Assembly (NCBI RefSeq): GCF_040369795.1
Contig: NZ_AP028955.1
Span: 1-64,000 of the forward strand
Length of the DNA stretch: 64,000 bases
Source: Spiroplasma_E ixodetis_B
Lineage (GTDB): Bacteria; Bacillota_I; Bacilli_A; Mycoplasmatales; VBWQ01
Direction: 5' to 3'
Shown: positions 32,801-43,427 of the stretch, one piece after another
Layout of the letters: each line of letters begins with the position of its first letter
Numbering within the stretch: position 1 is the stretch's first letter
The notes under the pieces: generated by a model
Told to the model about the DNA's origin: nothing
The model's database searches: none
The model's input: only the letters and a program-made list of their open reading frames with translations
Made by a program: the position numbers and the translations under genes

Positions 32801-33088
32801 ATGGAAATTAAAAAAACTACTGAAAATTGAGATAATTTAAAAAATATTTTAAATAAAAAAAATTTAAAAAAAGAAGAACAAAAAATTAAAAATAAATTAA
32901 ATGAAGAAGAAATAAAATTAACATCTTTAAATGAAGTACGAAAATTAATAAGTACTGAAATTCCAGAGTTACAGCAACCTTTATCAGAAGAATCAAAAAA
33001 TGCAAGCAAACAAAAATGAGAGAATATGGACTTAATAGAATCTCAATTACCTTTGGAAACAAAAGCAGAAATATTAAATACAATTTAA
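29864..33088 (+). pseudogene. Long coiled-coil protein gene, decayed and split by an IS5-type element
   Basis: ATG 29864 has AGGAG 12 bases upstream. Without the IS copy at 30694-31757 the gene is about 2.16 kb (720 codons). It encodes almost pure heptad-rich sequence (Lys, Glu, Asn, Ile, Leu), for example KKIKKIEDKINKIEDFFKQN and EEKEIIENEF. Removing the IS with one AAT copy joins REK-stop-LISEQEEI in frame. In-frame TAA/TAG codons occur at 30131, 30332, 30686 and several places after the IS, and a frameshift lies near 31905. Most stops replace what would be Gln or Glu codons. No signal peptide or known domain is recognised. It resembles coiled-coil structural or surface-associated proteins, but no function can be assigned. 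Confidence 0.7.
30694..31757 (+). mobile_element. Second IS5-type element (different subgroup from the main IS5 copies)
   Basis: The inverted ends are AGACTTCTTGCGTAATT and AATTATGCAAGAAGTCT, and the duplication is AAT (30691-30693, 31758-31760). orfA starts at ATG 30760 after AAAGGTG and carries a premature TAA at 30949. A run of seven A before G (CCCAAAAAAAGACAAAAG, near 31150) would allow a -1 shift into orfB, which reads QKKYYSGKKKKH, VLVDLGYQRIQN and VIENVFAWLKRFK. orfB has a further stop near 31253. It is homologous to but clearly distinct from the AGACATATTCCG elements. Confidence 0.85.
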
Positions 33089-33181
33089 ACTAATAAGATT
33101 AAATTTATTATTGTATCAAGTTTAATTTACAGAAAGAGAAAAAAATAAATTAGGCAAAAAGAGTATTTATTAATAAGAAAA

Positions 33182-33621
33182 ATGAAAAAAATAATACAAG
33201 CCATTATGAATAATAACTTAGAAAAAGTTAAATTATTAGTTAGGAATGGTGTTAGTATAAATTATGTAATTAAAGATGGTTTCACTATTTTGATGTTAAC
33301 TATCAAAAATAATGATTTAGAGATAGTCAAGCATTTAATAGATAATAATGAAATCTTTATCAAGTAAATGAATATGGATATAATGCTTTAATGTTAGTTG
33401 TTTGAAATAATTATTTGGAAGTCTTTAATTTTTTTAATGAAAAATACTAATAATATTTTAGATGAAGAAATTTTAGAATAAAATAAAGACAAATTACCAA
33501 CATATGAAGAAGCAATTAAATTTCAACAAAAAATTAATAAATCTGATTTTTTAAAGATGAAATAGATTTGCAAAAGCAATTATCAACGATAAAAATTTAA
33601 TTCCTTTTATGATAATAATAA
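33182..33621 (+). pseudogene. Ankyrin-repeat protein remnant
   Basis: The open part 33182-33367 encodes two ankyrin-like units: MNNNLEKVKLLVRNGVSIN and DGFTILMLTIKNNDLEIVKHLIDNN. A frameshift near 33355 leads to a third unit, NEYGYNALMLVVWNNYLEVFNFF. Stops follow near 33478 and 33564, before the IS256 insertion at 33630. Ankyrin proteins are common candidate effectors in arthropod symbionts, but this one is broken and no other domain is seen. Confidence 0.7.
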
Positions 33622-34796
33622 TTTTATTAGATGCTTTTTAAAAATCTGTGTATCTTTTTACAAAGTTACTAGTTTAGATTAATTCTATCTTCAAATTTTA
33701 TCATAAAATGAGCAATTGCTGTATTTCAATTTTGAATTGGCATTGTTCATTTTTTTGTTATATTTTCAATTGCTAAGTAAAATATTTTAAAAAATGCCAT
33801 ATCATTTGGAAAAACTTTTTTATTTCTAATAACTTTTCGTAATTGACTATTAACAGATTCAATAGCATTTGTTGTATAAATCACTCTTTTGATTTCTGCA
33901 GGATAACTAATAAAAACCATTAAATTATCTCAATTTTTATATCATGATTTAGCAATTTGAGGATATTGTTTATTCCATTTACGTTCAAAAGATTCTAAAG
34001 CTTGCATCGCTTGTTCTTCGCTACATGCACTATAAATTGGTTTTAAATCTGTAACTAGTGGTTTTCTATGTTTGTATGAAGCACATTTTAAACTATTTCT
34101 AATTTGATGAACTATGCATAATTGATGTTCGGTTTTAGGATAAACTAATTGTATTGCTTCTGACATTCCTGTTAAATTGTCACTACAAGCAATAAGAATA
34201 TCATTTAAGCCTCGATTTTTCATTTCTGTGAAATTAGATAATCAAAACTTAGAACCTTCATTTTCGCTAATTCATAAACCTAAAATATCTTTTTTACCTT
34301 CTAAATCAACTACTAGTGCTATATAAACTGATTTGTTAATAATGCGTTTATCTTGTCGCACTTTAACTACTATACAATCAAAATAAACAATCGGATAAAC
34401 ACTTTCTAATGGCCGATTTTGTCATGCTTTAACATCATCAATAACATCATCAGTAATTTGACTAATAACACTTTCACTAAAATCAGCACCATGATATAAC
34501 TATTGTAACCGCATTCTAATATCTGATAAAGTCATGCCTTTGGCATATAATGAAAGAACTTGTTGATCAAAACCATCAAATCTTCTTTGTCTTTTTGCAA
34601 CTATTACTGGCTTAAAATTACTATTACGATCTCGTGGTACATTAATCTCAATTTTACCTTGTTGGGTTATTAATTTTTTTGAACTTATACCATTGCGAGC
34701 ATTTTCACTAGTATTATGTTGATTTTTTTCATATCCTAAATAATTTTGCATTTCAGAATTCAACATTTTTTCAACTAATCTTTTTGTTAATTCTTT

Positions 34797-35947
34797 AGAC
34801 ATATTCCGTAAATAAATTTAATCAATTGTCAATAATAATATTTATAAATTTTTTAGTGTTAATAATTATAGAAGTTAATATTTTTAAAAAAATACTTTAA
34901 AAATAAATTTATATTTCAAACACAAAAATTGTTAATATTGTTTTTATATTAACTTGATAAAAATTTAAATTTTTAAAAAAATATTTTTAATATTTTTTTA
35001 TTTTAATGGTTTTGTTTTATTAAAAATTTCACAAAGTAAGTTAAATCTTAAGTACATAAGTCTAAATATACTTTTTCTACATTTATTTATTAAAATTTTG
35101 AATCTTTTTAATCAAGCAAAAAAATGTTCAACTTTAATTCTAATTTTTGAAATAATTTTATTGTAGATTTTTTCTTGTTTAGTTAATTTTTTATTTTTAG
35201 TTTTTTTAATTGGTAATATAGTATTTTTATAAATATTTTGTATTCCTTGATATCCCAAATCACCAATAATTATTGTTTTTTCTGAAAATTAAAGATTTGA
35301 ATTTTTTAATATTTGAAAATCATGTACTTTTCCATTATCAGCAAAAATATCAACAATTTTTTTATTAAAAAAGTCATATATAATTTGAAATTTTATAGAA
35401 AAAATTCAACTTTTACCAGAAAAATATTCTAACTGTAGTTTTTTTTAGTTGGTCTTTCAATTTCAATTTCAGTTGAATCAATTAAATAAAATTGAAATTC
35501 ATTTAAATCTTCTTGTTTTTTCTCAATTTTTGATTTATATTTTGTTTTTAAAAACTGATAATCTTTGTCATCACTAAGTTTATTTTCTACTCAAGTAATA
35601 TTTCGAAAACAACTTGATGCACTCATTTTATATTTAATACTCATTTGGAAAAAGTATAATATTCTTTTCAGTATACTAAAGTCATCATCAATCTTTCTTC
35701 AACTGAAAGTTTATATTTTCTACCTTTAGTTTTTTTTAAATTTTCTATTTCAATTAATTTTGTTAACATTTCATCAAAATGAAAACGTTTTATACCAAAA
35801 TATCTATAAAATTGTTCATTTTTTAATTTTTTTAAATTTTCAAAATTCATTTTTATCAACACCTTATTAATTTATTAATAAAGAAATTATAAAATAAATT
35901 TTAAATTATTAATTGATTTTTAAAAAATTTATTTACGGAATATGTCT
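34797..35947 (-). mobile_element. IS5-family element, copy b
   Basis: It is full length (1151 bp) with both AGACATATTCCG ends. orfA starts at ATG 35850 and keeps the eight-A slippery run. orfB has a stop where GAA became TAA (near 35290) and an A-run change near 35120. Its left neighbour is IS256 and its right neighbour is an IS630 fragment, so it shows no duplication of its own. Confidence 0.88.
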
Positions 35948-36492
35948 AATATATACTAAATCTTCGTTCATTATTTTAGCTATTTCTTTTAAAAAATCTT
36001 CTTGTTTATTTTTATCTCTTTGTTCATATAAAAAAGTTTTTTTATATGTATAATTTAGTTTTTTGAAATAGTTATAAACTGTTTCTTTAGTCATATCACC
36101 AAATTTTTCAATTACTTTTTGAACTGTAACATCTTTATTTTGCGCTAAATAATTTTTTAATTCATCTAAATCCTTTATTTTGTGGCTATGTCCTTTTTGA
36201 TAATTCAAAATTGGTTTTATATGCCCAGTTTCTTTTTTTCTTTTTCTTCATAAGAATAAAGTCTTTCTAGTAATATTGAACACTTTACAAATTTCTTTAA
36301 TTTTCATGTTTTTACTTTCATAGGCTTCTATTACTTTTCTTCGTAAGTCTTCACTGTATGGTTTTGGCATAATTTAATCTTCCTAATCTATTTTAAATAT
36401 TGCTGAATTGTACTTTTAAATTCAAAAACTGTTTAAATTACATATTATTATTTTACATTATTTATAAGTAAACATTACTTTAGTTAGCTATA
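35948..36492 (-). mobile_element. IS630-family fragment, copy b (5' half)
   Basis: Only the start half of the transposase remains: ATG 36368-36370, then MPKPYSEDLRRKVIEAYESKN and on to KIMNEDLVYI, where it is cut by the end of IS5 copy b. The intact IS630 end GTTAGCTATA closes it at 36492. Confidence 0.85.
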
Positions 36493-36569
36493 TATGAAAA
36501 CTAAAAATGGTCAAAGAATTAAAAGACAAGAATTAATTGATAAAATTTATGAATTTCTTGATTTACAAT
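36493..36569 (+). other. Orphan non-IS segment of 77 bp with a short open frame
   Basis: Between the IS630 end and IS5 copy c lies a piece that matches no IS in this window. It is open as MKTKNGQRIKRQELIDKIYEF and a few more residues to a TAG formed at the IS5 junction. It is probably a relic of a host or phage gene carried along by IS rearrangement. Confidence 0.4.
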
Positions 36570-37608
36570 AGACATATTCCGTAAATAAATTTAATCAATT
36601 GTCAATAATAATATTTATAAATTTTTTAGTGTTAATAATTATAGAAGTTAATATTTTTTTATTTTAATGGTTTTGTTTTATTAAAAATTTCACAAAGCAA
36701 GTTAAATCTTAAGTACATAAGTCTAAATATACTTTTTCTAGATTTATTTATTAAAATTTTGAATATTTTTAATCAAGCAAAAACATGTTCAACTTTAATT
36801 CTAATTTTTGAAATAATTTTATTGTAGTTTTTTTCTTGTTTAGTTAATTTTTTATTTTTAGTTTTTTTAATTGGTAATATAGTATTTTTATAAATATTTT
36901 GTATTCCTTGATATCCCAAATCACCAATAATTATTGTTTTTTCTGAAAATTCAAGATTTGAATTTTTTAATATTTGAAAATCATGTAATTTTCCATTATC
37001 AGCAAAAATATCAACAATTTTTTTATTAAAAAAGTCATATATAATTTGAAATTTTATAGAAAACATTCAACTTTTACCAGAAAAATATTCTAACTGTAGT
37101 TTTTTTAGTTGGTCTTTCAATTTCAATTTCAGTTGAATCAATTAAATAAAATTGAAATTCATTTAAATCTTCTTGTTTTTTCTCAATTTTTGATTTATAT
37201 TTTGTTTTTAAAAACTGATAATCTTTGTCATCACTAAGTTTATTTTCTGCTCAAGTAATATTTCGAAAACAACTTGATGCACTCATTTTATATTTAATAC
37301 TCATTTGGAAAAAAGTATAATATTCTTTTCAGTATACTAAAGTCATCATCAATCTTTCTTCAACTGAAAGTTTATATTTTCTACCTTTAGTTTTTTTTAA
37401 ATTTTCTATTTCAATTAATTTTGTTAACATTTCATCAAAATGAAAACGTTTTATACCAAAATATCTATAAAATTGTTCATTTTTTAATTTTTTTAAATTT
37501 TAAAAATTCATTTTTATCAACACCTTATTAATTTATTAATAAAGAAATTATAAAATAAATTTTAAATTATTAATTGACTTTTAAAAAATTTATTTACTGA
37601 ATATGTCT
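36570..37608 (-). mobile_element. IS5-family element, copy c (internal deletion)
   Basis: Both ends are present, but about 110 bp downstream of the transposase are deleted (near 36655). orfA has a stop in codon 4 (GAA to TAA, near 37500). The slippery run has seven A instead of eight. One end reads TACTGAATATGTCT, a changed terminal repeat. Confidence 0.85.
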
Positions 37609-37965
37609 TTTATATAAACCTCCCTCTTTAAAAACTTTTGTTAAATCTTCAGTATTTTCTAGTAATAAATCTACTGCTTTTGATATTGGATCATTATTAT
37701 TAATATTTTTTTTAGACATACGTAACTCACTCTTTCTATTTATTTAATTTTATTTACTATAATTAATTAAACATAGTTATTTTTGTAAGTTACACAGATT
37801 ACTAAACATTACCTTTTATTAAAATATTAAAATAAACATTAATATTTTAATTTTAAAAAATTTATTTTTACCTATATGAATTTCCTTTTGCTTTTTATAA
37901 AAAAATAAGTTACAATTCTTAGTGAATATTTAATTATTATTTAGTTTAAGGAGAATAACAATCAA

Positions 37966-38778
37966 ATGCGTAAATTAATCACTTTATTTTCAACACTTAG
38001 TTTACTTTCTTCTTCTGTGAGCACTATTGTGGCTTGTGGTACTGGAGATGGTTCAAACATTGAAACAAATTTTAAAAACGAGCCATCAAACAAAGATGGT
38101 GATCCGTTAGTTGATTATGTTTATAATAAATACTATCAATATGATACTAAACTTTTATATAAACCACTTACTGCATTTATGCAACTAGCAGCAGACAAAA
38201 TTAGAATTGATCGTAATGCATTAGAAGTTACAGATGCTGCTAGGGATTTTTATAATAGTGATCAATATAAATCAGGTAATTATGAGAGTATTAATTATAA
38301 TGTTAATAATGATCCAAATAAAGTAATGAATGAACCATTTAGTTGTAAAGATGCAAATGGAAGCCTTTTAGTTTTTGGTTTAACTGATAATGATATATCT
38401 AAACAGCAATATTATGGTTATTGATATGTTACATATGAAACAGCAACAGAAGCAGAAAATCCTTCAAAAGTTGCTAAAAATAGTATTGTTTCACCAAAAA
38501 TTACTGACTTTAAAGATGATAAAAATAAAACCATTATTAAAAAAGGTTGAATTCACTTATTCTTTATAATGAAAGATTCAAAAATGAATAAGAATTTTAA
38601 AATTAATTTTAATATTCAAATTGATGTAATTTTTAGTTTATGAGTTGATAAAAATAAAAAAGAAATAGTTGTTATTAATCCAAATACTATTGATAAAGCT
38701 TTGGGTGATGTTGATTTTCGTAACCCAGATAAAGTGGTTAATGAAAGAATAAATAACATGACTTTTTCAGAATCATAA
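37966..38778 (+). CDS. Putative surface lipoprotein
   Basis: The 270-residue product begins with a typical spiroplasmal lipoprotein signal: MRKLITLFSTLSLLSS, then SSVSTIVACG with the lipidated Cys at about residue 24. The mature part is hydrophilic with no recognised domain; stretches such as PLVDYVYNKYYQYD are seen. AAGGAG lies 12 bases before the start. UGA codons at 38422, 38548 and 38641 are Trp. The stop overlaps the rlmH start (TAATG). The spacer 37814-37965 is the left flank of the IS256 copy and the likely promoter region, with nothing clear seen. Confidence 0.75.
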
Positions 38779-39251
38779 TGATAAATATTAAAATTGTTTG
38801 TATTGGTCAGTTGTCACAAACATATTGAAAATCAGCTGCCAAAGATTATTTAGAACGAATTAAAAAACGAACTAATATTGAAACAAAAAATATTATCGAG
38901 TCTAAATTAAATTCAATTCCTAGTAATATTAAAATTGAAACTAATAAAATTACTGAATACATATCAAAGAATAATGATTATCAATGATTTTTATTAGATT
39001 TATCAGGGCAATTAATAAGTAGCGAACAATTATCACAGATGATTAATAAAAATAAAATTTATCAACAAGGTAAAATTGGTTTTATTATTGGTGGTAGTAA
39101 TGGTGTCGCACAAATATTAAAAGACAATATTAATTTAATTAAAATTTCCTTTGGTAAAATAACATTACCTCATCAATTATGTTGTGTTGTTTTATTAGAG
39201 CAAATATATCGTTCATTACAAATACTTAATAATCAAAGTTATCATAAGTAG
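38778..39251 (+). CDS. rlmH: 23S rRNA pseudouridine-1915 N3-methyltransferase RlmH
   Basis: This SPOUT methyltransferase modifies 23S rRNA. The C-terminal knot reads GFIIGGSNGVAQ, ISFGKITLPHQL and EQIYRSLQILNNQSYHK, the family hallmark. The N-terminus starts MINIKIVCIGQLSQ. It is 157 residues, normal, with UGA at 38826 and 38988. It overlaps the preceding lipoprotein stop by one base, which suggests coupling. Confidence 0.94.
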
Positions 39252-39263
39252 TAGGCGAAAGAA

Positions 39264-39935
39264 ATGTATAATAAAACTTTATTTGTTGATTCCTCATGAT
39301 TAGAATTTTTTCAACAAGAATATAAAGAAACATATTTTACTAAATTATTAGAAGATATTAAAAAAGAATATCAGATTTATCTTTGTTATCCTCAATGAGA
39401 AGAAATATTTCAAACTTTTAAAATAACTCCTTTATCAAAGGTTAAAGTAATAATATTAGGTCAAGATCCTTATCATCAGCCAAATCAAGCTCATGGCTTA
39501 GCATTTAGTGTTAAAACAAATACTCCATTACCACCAAGTTTAAAAAACATTTTTCAAGAACTAAAAAATGATTTAAATATTGAAAAAGATAATGATGGTA
39601 ATTTAACAACTTGAGCTAAACAGGGAGTTTTGCTTTTAAATACAACTTTAACTGTTAGACAAAGTCAACCTAATAGTCATTTACAATATCAATGAGCAAC
39701 TTTTACTGATCATGTTTTATCATTTTTAAATTTAAACTGCACTAATCTTGTTTTTATTTTATGAGGTAAAAATGCAAGAAATAAAAAAATGTTAATTGAC
39801 ACAGAAAAACATTTTATTATTGAGAGTGCACATCCTTCACCTTTAAGTGCTTATAATGGTTTTTTTAATTCAAGACCATTTAGCAAAACTAATAATTGAT
39901 TGATTTCAAAAAATAAAACTCCCATTAAGTGATAA
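39264..39935 (+). CDS. ung: Uracil-DNA glycosylase (family 1)
   Basis: It removes uracil from DNA. The catalytic water-activating motif GQDPYHQPNQAHGLAFSV and the C-terminal HPSPLSAYNGFF with LWGKNARNK are present. The 223 residues are normal, with several UGA Trp codons and UGA as the last sense codon before TAA. It starts 12 bases after rlmH. In a genome this AT-rich, uracil repair helps limit C-to-T change. Confidence 0.96.
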
Positions 39936-39978
39936 AAATAAAAAAATACTAATTTTATTATATGTATTTAAGCAAACA

Positions 39979-39988
39979 ATGTTATGAT
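39979..39988 (+). promoter_or_regulatory. Extended -10 promoter before the ECF component gene
   Basis: TGTTATGAT (TG at 39980-39981, TATGAT 39983-39988) lies about 58 bases before ATG 40046. No folate riboswitch fold was recognised in the leader. Confidence 0.4.
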
Positions 39989-40045
39989 ATATTTGTTAAA
40001 ATTAATATAGTTTTAAAGAATATTTCGGGAATGGTGGTTATTTAA

Positions 40046-40993
40046 ATGCCCAATAATTTAATATTTAATCACATATTTTCTCAACGATATGATTTAAATA
40101 CCTTAAATTTATTTAGTAGATTTACAGCTATTTATTTAATTATTACTTTAAGTAGCATAATGTTAGCATATATTTTAATGAATAGTTTTTGAAAATGATT
40201 TCGTAAAGATAAATATAAAGGTGTTCGTTTTACTACTAAAAATATTGCTTATATAACAATGTTATCTTCGGTATCAGTTGTGGCAACTATTATTGTTTCT
40301 ATTACGATACCCATTACAGTATTACCACCAATTAGAATTGTTTTTGAGGGTTTAATGATTAAAATAACCGGTTATATGTTTGGTCCAATTATAGGTATTA
40401 TTTGTGCTGCAGTAACGGATATTTTAGTAATGTTATTTGTTCCTTCATATATTAGCATTTATTATATTTTTTGTATTATTTTCACTGGTTTTTTGGCAGG
40501 AATTGCTGGAATATTTAAAGTAAAACTAAAAGATTATCCATGAGTTATTTTTGCTTTAATTAATTTTTTTATTATTTTCTTTGCTGGTGGTGGCATGTAT
40601 ATTGTTATTTCAGGTAAGCAATCATCATATTCTATGTCAGGAATTATTGTTAATAAATATGTTCTGGCTAGTATTATGGGTAGTGGCGGCATTATTGGCC
40701 TATTAAGTATTTATAGTGTTTTATTTTATTATTTATTGAAAAAAGAAATTTATAGAATTAAAGAAATTTTACCAATTATTTTATTAGCGGTAGTAGCCGA
40801 GTATGTAACAACAGTACTTATAGCCTCCTATGCTGATATGACTTTATTTGATCCTAATGCCAATGATTATGGAGTAACAGCAATTATGAGAATTGTGCAA
40901 GCGCCTCTTAAAATTATAATTAATTCAATTATAATTTATGTGACTTGAAGAACTGTTAATCCTTTAATTAATATTGATAATAATAATTATTAA
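40046..40993 (+). CDS. ECF transporter S component, probably folate-type
   Basis: The 315-residue protein has an N-terminal membrane segment (about 27-47) before the S-component core. It has about six further segments, for example MLSSVSVVATIIVSITIPIT, FGPIIGIICAAVTDILVMLF and YIFCIIFTGFLAGIAGI. The pattern resembles the FolT family (PIR.VFEGLMIKITGYMFGP). It lies directly before folC, which supports folate uptake. The shared EcfA/T energising module is not in the window. GGTGG lies before ATG 40046. Confidence 0.7.
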
Positions 40994-41011
40994 ATAAAGG
41001 ATTTTAAAAAT

Positions 41012-42136
41012 ATGAATGAAGAATTTTTTAAAAAAATATCTAAATATTCAAATAAAGATTGTTTAAAAAAATTAAAAATTATTACTCCAAAGTATTTAAA
41101 CAATAATATTAAGTATATTCATGTAACTGGAACAAACGGTAAAGGTTCAGTATCGCGTTTAATTTTTGCTATATTATCACAAACCTTAAAACAAAAAATT
41201 GGTATGTTTACTTCTCCCCATATTGAGTTTGTTAATGAACGAATTATTGTTAATGATAGAATGATTAGTAATCAAGATTTAGTTCGTATTAGAGACTTGA
41301 TTTTTGATGATATTGAATATTATCAATTAGGTTTTCTTGGTATTTTAACTTTAATTGCATTAATTTATTTTCAAGAAAAAAATGTGCAATGAGCAATAAT
41401 TGAAGTTGGGATTGGTGGAAAAATTGATCCTACAAATATCATTGATTCAACATATGCTATTATCACTTCAATTGGTAAAGATCATCAAGATAGACTTGGT
41501 AAAACTACATCTGAAATATTACATCAAAAATTGGGAATAGTAAAACCAACGACAAAAAATCTTTTTATTTCAGGTAATTTAAATAATAAATTAAAAAAGC
41601 AAATCGATATGGAAGGTTATAAACCTATATATTCTCCAAGATTAATCAATCAACCATACTATCAAGAAAATAAAGAATTAGTTTTAACAGTAATTTCAAA
41701 AACATTTTTAGAAATTAATATTAAACAAGCTTTAAAAATCATTAATGATACTAATATTAGATTACGATTTGAGAAATATAAAATTAATGATAAAACTATT
41801 TATTTTGATGCTGCTCATAATATTGATGGTATTAAAGCATTAATTAAAACGCTAAAAATTAATAAAATTATTCCTCAACAAATTATATTTTCTTGTTTAA
41901 AAAATAAATATCCACAAAAATTAATTAGTTGTTTAAAAAAAGTATCAGATAATATTATTATTTGTAGTAATAGTAATTTAAATAGTATTACTGGTGAATT
42001 TTTTGATTATCAAAAAATGATTAAATGTAGCCCTCATAAAATAATTTTAATTACGGGTTCTTGTTATTTTTTAGCAGATGTTTATAATTATTTAAGAACA
42101 AAGAAAATAATTATGATAAAAAAGGGTGGTAATTAA
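41012..42136 (+). CDS. folC: Folylpolyglutamate synthase / dihydrofolate synthase
   Basis: It adds glutamates to folates so they are kept in the cell. The P-loop HVTGTNGKGSVSR (about residues 35-47), MFTSPHIEFVNERI, the Mur-ligase block WAIIEVGIGGKIDPTN and ITSIGKDHQDRLGKT, and FDAAHN in the C-terminal domain are clear. It is 374 residues, on the short side of the family. It lies between two S components with 18 bases before it and none after it. Confidence 0.94.
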
Positions 42137-42847
42137 ATGAATGTATTGTTATTGAATATAATTGGCGGAGTGTTAATTTTAATTATTTTTTTATTGATCA
42201 CAGTTTTTGATTATAAAGATAATAAAAAAAAGATAAAGCAAATAAAATTTATTTGCTTAAGTGGAATAATGTTAGCATTAGCTGTTTCTTTAAATACAAC
42301 AGGTGCTTTAATGTTAAAAAGTTTATCATTTTCTAAATATTTTGAAATTAAATTGGGTAATTTTATATTAGTTTTAATAGGTTTCTTTTGTGGCGGAATA
42401 TTAGGTTTTCTTAGTGGTATTGCCAGTGATTTTTTAGGTTTATTATTTAGTACTGGTGGTGCATCACCATGTTTATTTTTTACTTTTACTAGTATTTTAT
42501 TATGTATATTACCTTACTATTTAGTATTAAATTTTAGTAAAATTTATTATAGTAAAAAGACATTTTATTGATATTTTCCAATTGCTTATGCTATTACTTC
42601 ATTAATTATTACTGGGACTGATCCTATTGCATTAAAAATATTATTTCCTGGATTACCACCTTTATGATTAATGTATTTTCCATTAAGAGTTATAAAATAT
42701 CCTATTGATTTAACGGTTAATGTTTTTTTAATTGTTACTTGTTATTCTGCATTAAAGAAAACTTGAAATTTAGAAAATCAATTTAAAAAATATTATTTTG
42801 CTACAGATCCGCAATCTTTACAATATAATAGAGTACCTGAAGAATAA
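42137..42847 (+). CDS. Second ECF transporter S component (folate family-like)
   Basis: It is 236 residues with an N-terminal membrane segment and five or six more: SGIMLALAVSLNTTGALML, FILVLIGFFCGGILGFLSGIASDFLGLL, CLFFTFTSILLCILPYYLVL, and C-terminal ones. It begins on the base after the folC stop, so the two are translationally coupled. It differs from the first S component, so the pair may handle different folates, or one may take another vitamin. The spacer 42848-43013 has no clear gene. Confidence 0.68.
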
Positions 42848-43013
42848 ACCAAAAAATAATTATTTAATTAAAATTTCTGATATTTTTTGTAACATTTTTA
42901 AATTTATCTCTTTATTGAGAACATATTAAATTAATAGCATGTTTATTTTTATTGATATAGAAATCATGTAAAATGAGTATATTAAAATATTAAAGATTAG
43001 GTGGTAAAGATAT

Positions 43014-43427
43014 ATGAAGAAATTACTAAGTAGCCTAGCAATAGTGAATTTAATTGGAGCAACAAGTATAAGTGTCGTCACTTGTGGCGGAGAAAGGATT
43101 GCACCGGTTAGAAAAACTGATTTAAATAGTTTAACTACAACAGCTAATGTTAGTATAAAAATTGATTCTATTGATAAAGTTAATGATTTTAAAATAGTAT
43201 TGATTTCTCAATTAAAGTTACAATCAGGATTTAGCAATTTAGAAATAAGTGATGTTGATATTACTAAATATGATGGCAGCTCTTTACAAGAAAGTGATAT
43301 TGTACAAGGGATATTAAATAATAAAGTAATTGCTAAAGAAAACTAACAAAACTTTACTGGTGAAAAAACTATAAATGTAAATATAGAAATTACAGATACA
43401 AGAACTGATTTAAATATGATTAGGTAA
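43014..43427 (+). pseudogene. Lipoprotein gene, truncated by a stop and IS256
   Basis: The signal MKKLLSSLAIVNLIGATSIS with VVTCGG is a spiroplasmal lipoprotein leader with its Cys at about residue 24. The first 110 codons are open, then TAA at 43344; the frame continues as QNFTGEKTINVNIEITDTRTDL up to the IS256 element. TTANVSIKI.S and NKVIAKEN recall repeated adhesin-like spiroplasmal lipoproteins. The 110-residue product could still be made. Confidence 0.65.

Larger units (their letters stand above)
33630..37813 (-). mobile_element. IS256-family element, copy b, split by an IS5-IS630-IS5 block
   Basis: It is flanked by a perfect 8-bp duplication TTTTATTA (33622-33629 and 37814-37821). The right end reads GATGCTTTTTAAAAATC (33630) and the left end ACATTACC ends at 37813. 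The transposase part 33672-34796 has an early stop (TAA near 34501) and the start region lies at 37609-37720, beyond the inserted block. The inserted block is bounded by the 3-bp TTT duplication (34794-34796 and 37609-37611), so it behaves as one IS5-bounded unit. Confidence 0.9.

Noticed and set aside
32704..33083. Minus-strand open frames opposite the coiled-coil pseudogene
   Set aside because: They are Phe/Leu-rich antisense translations of Lys/Glu heptads.
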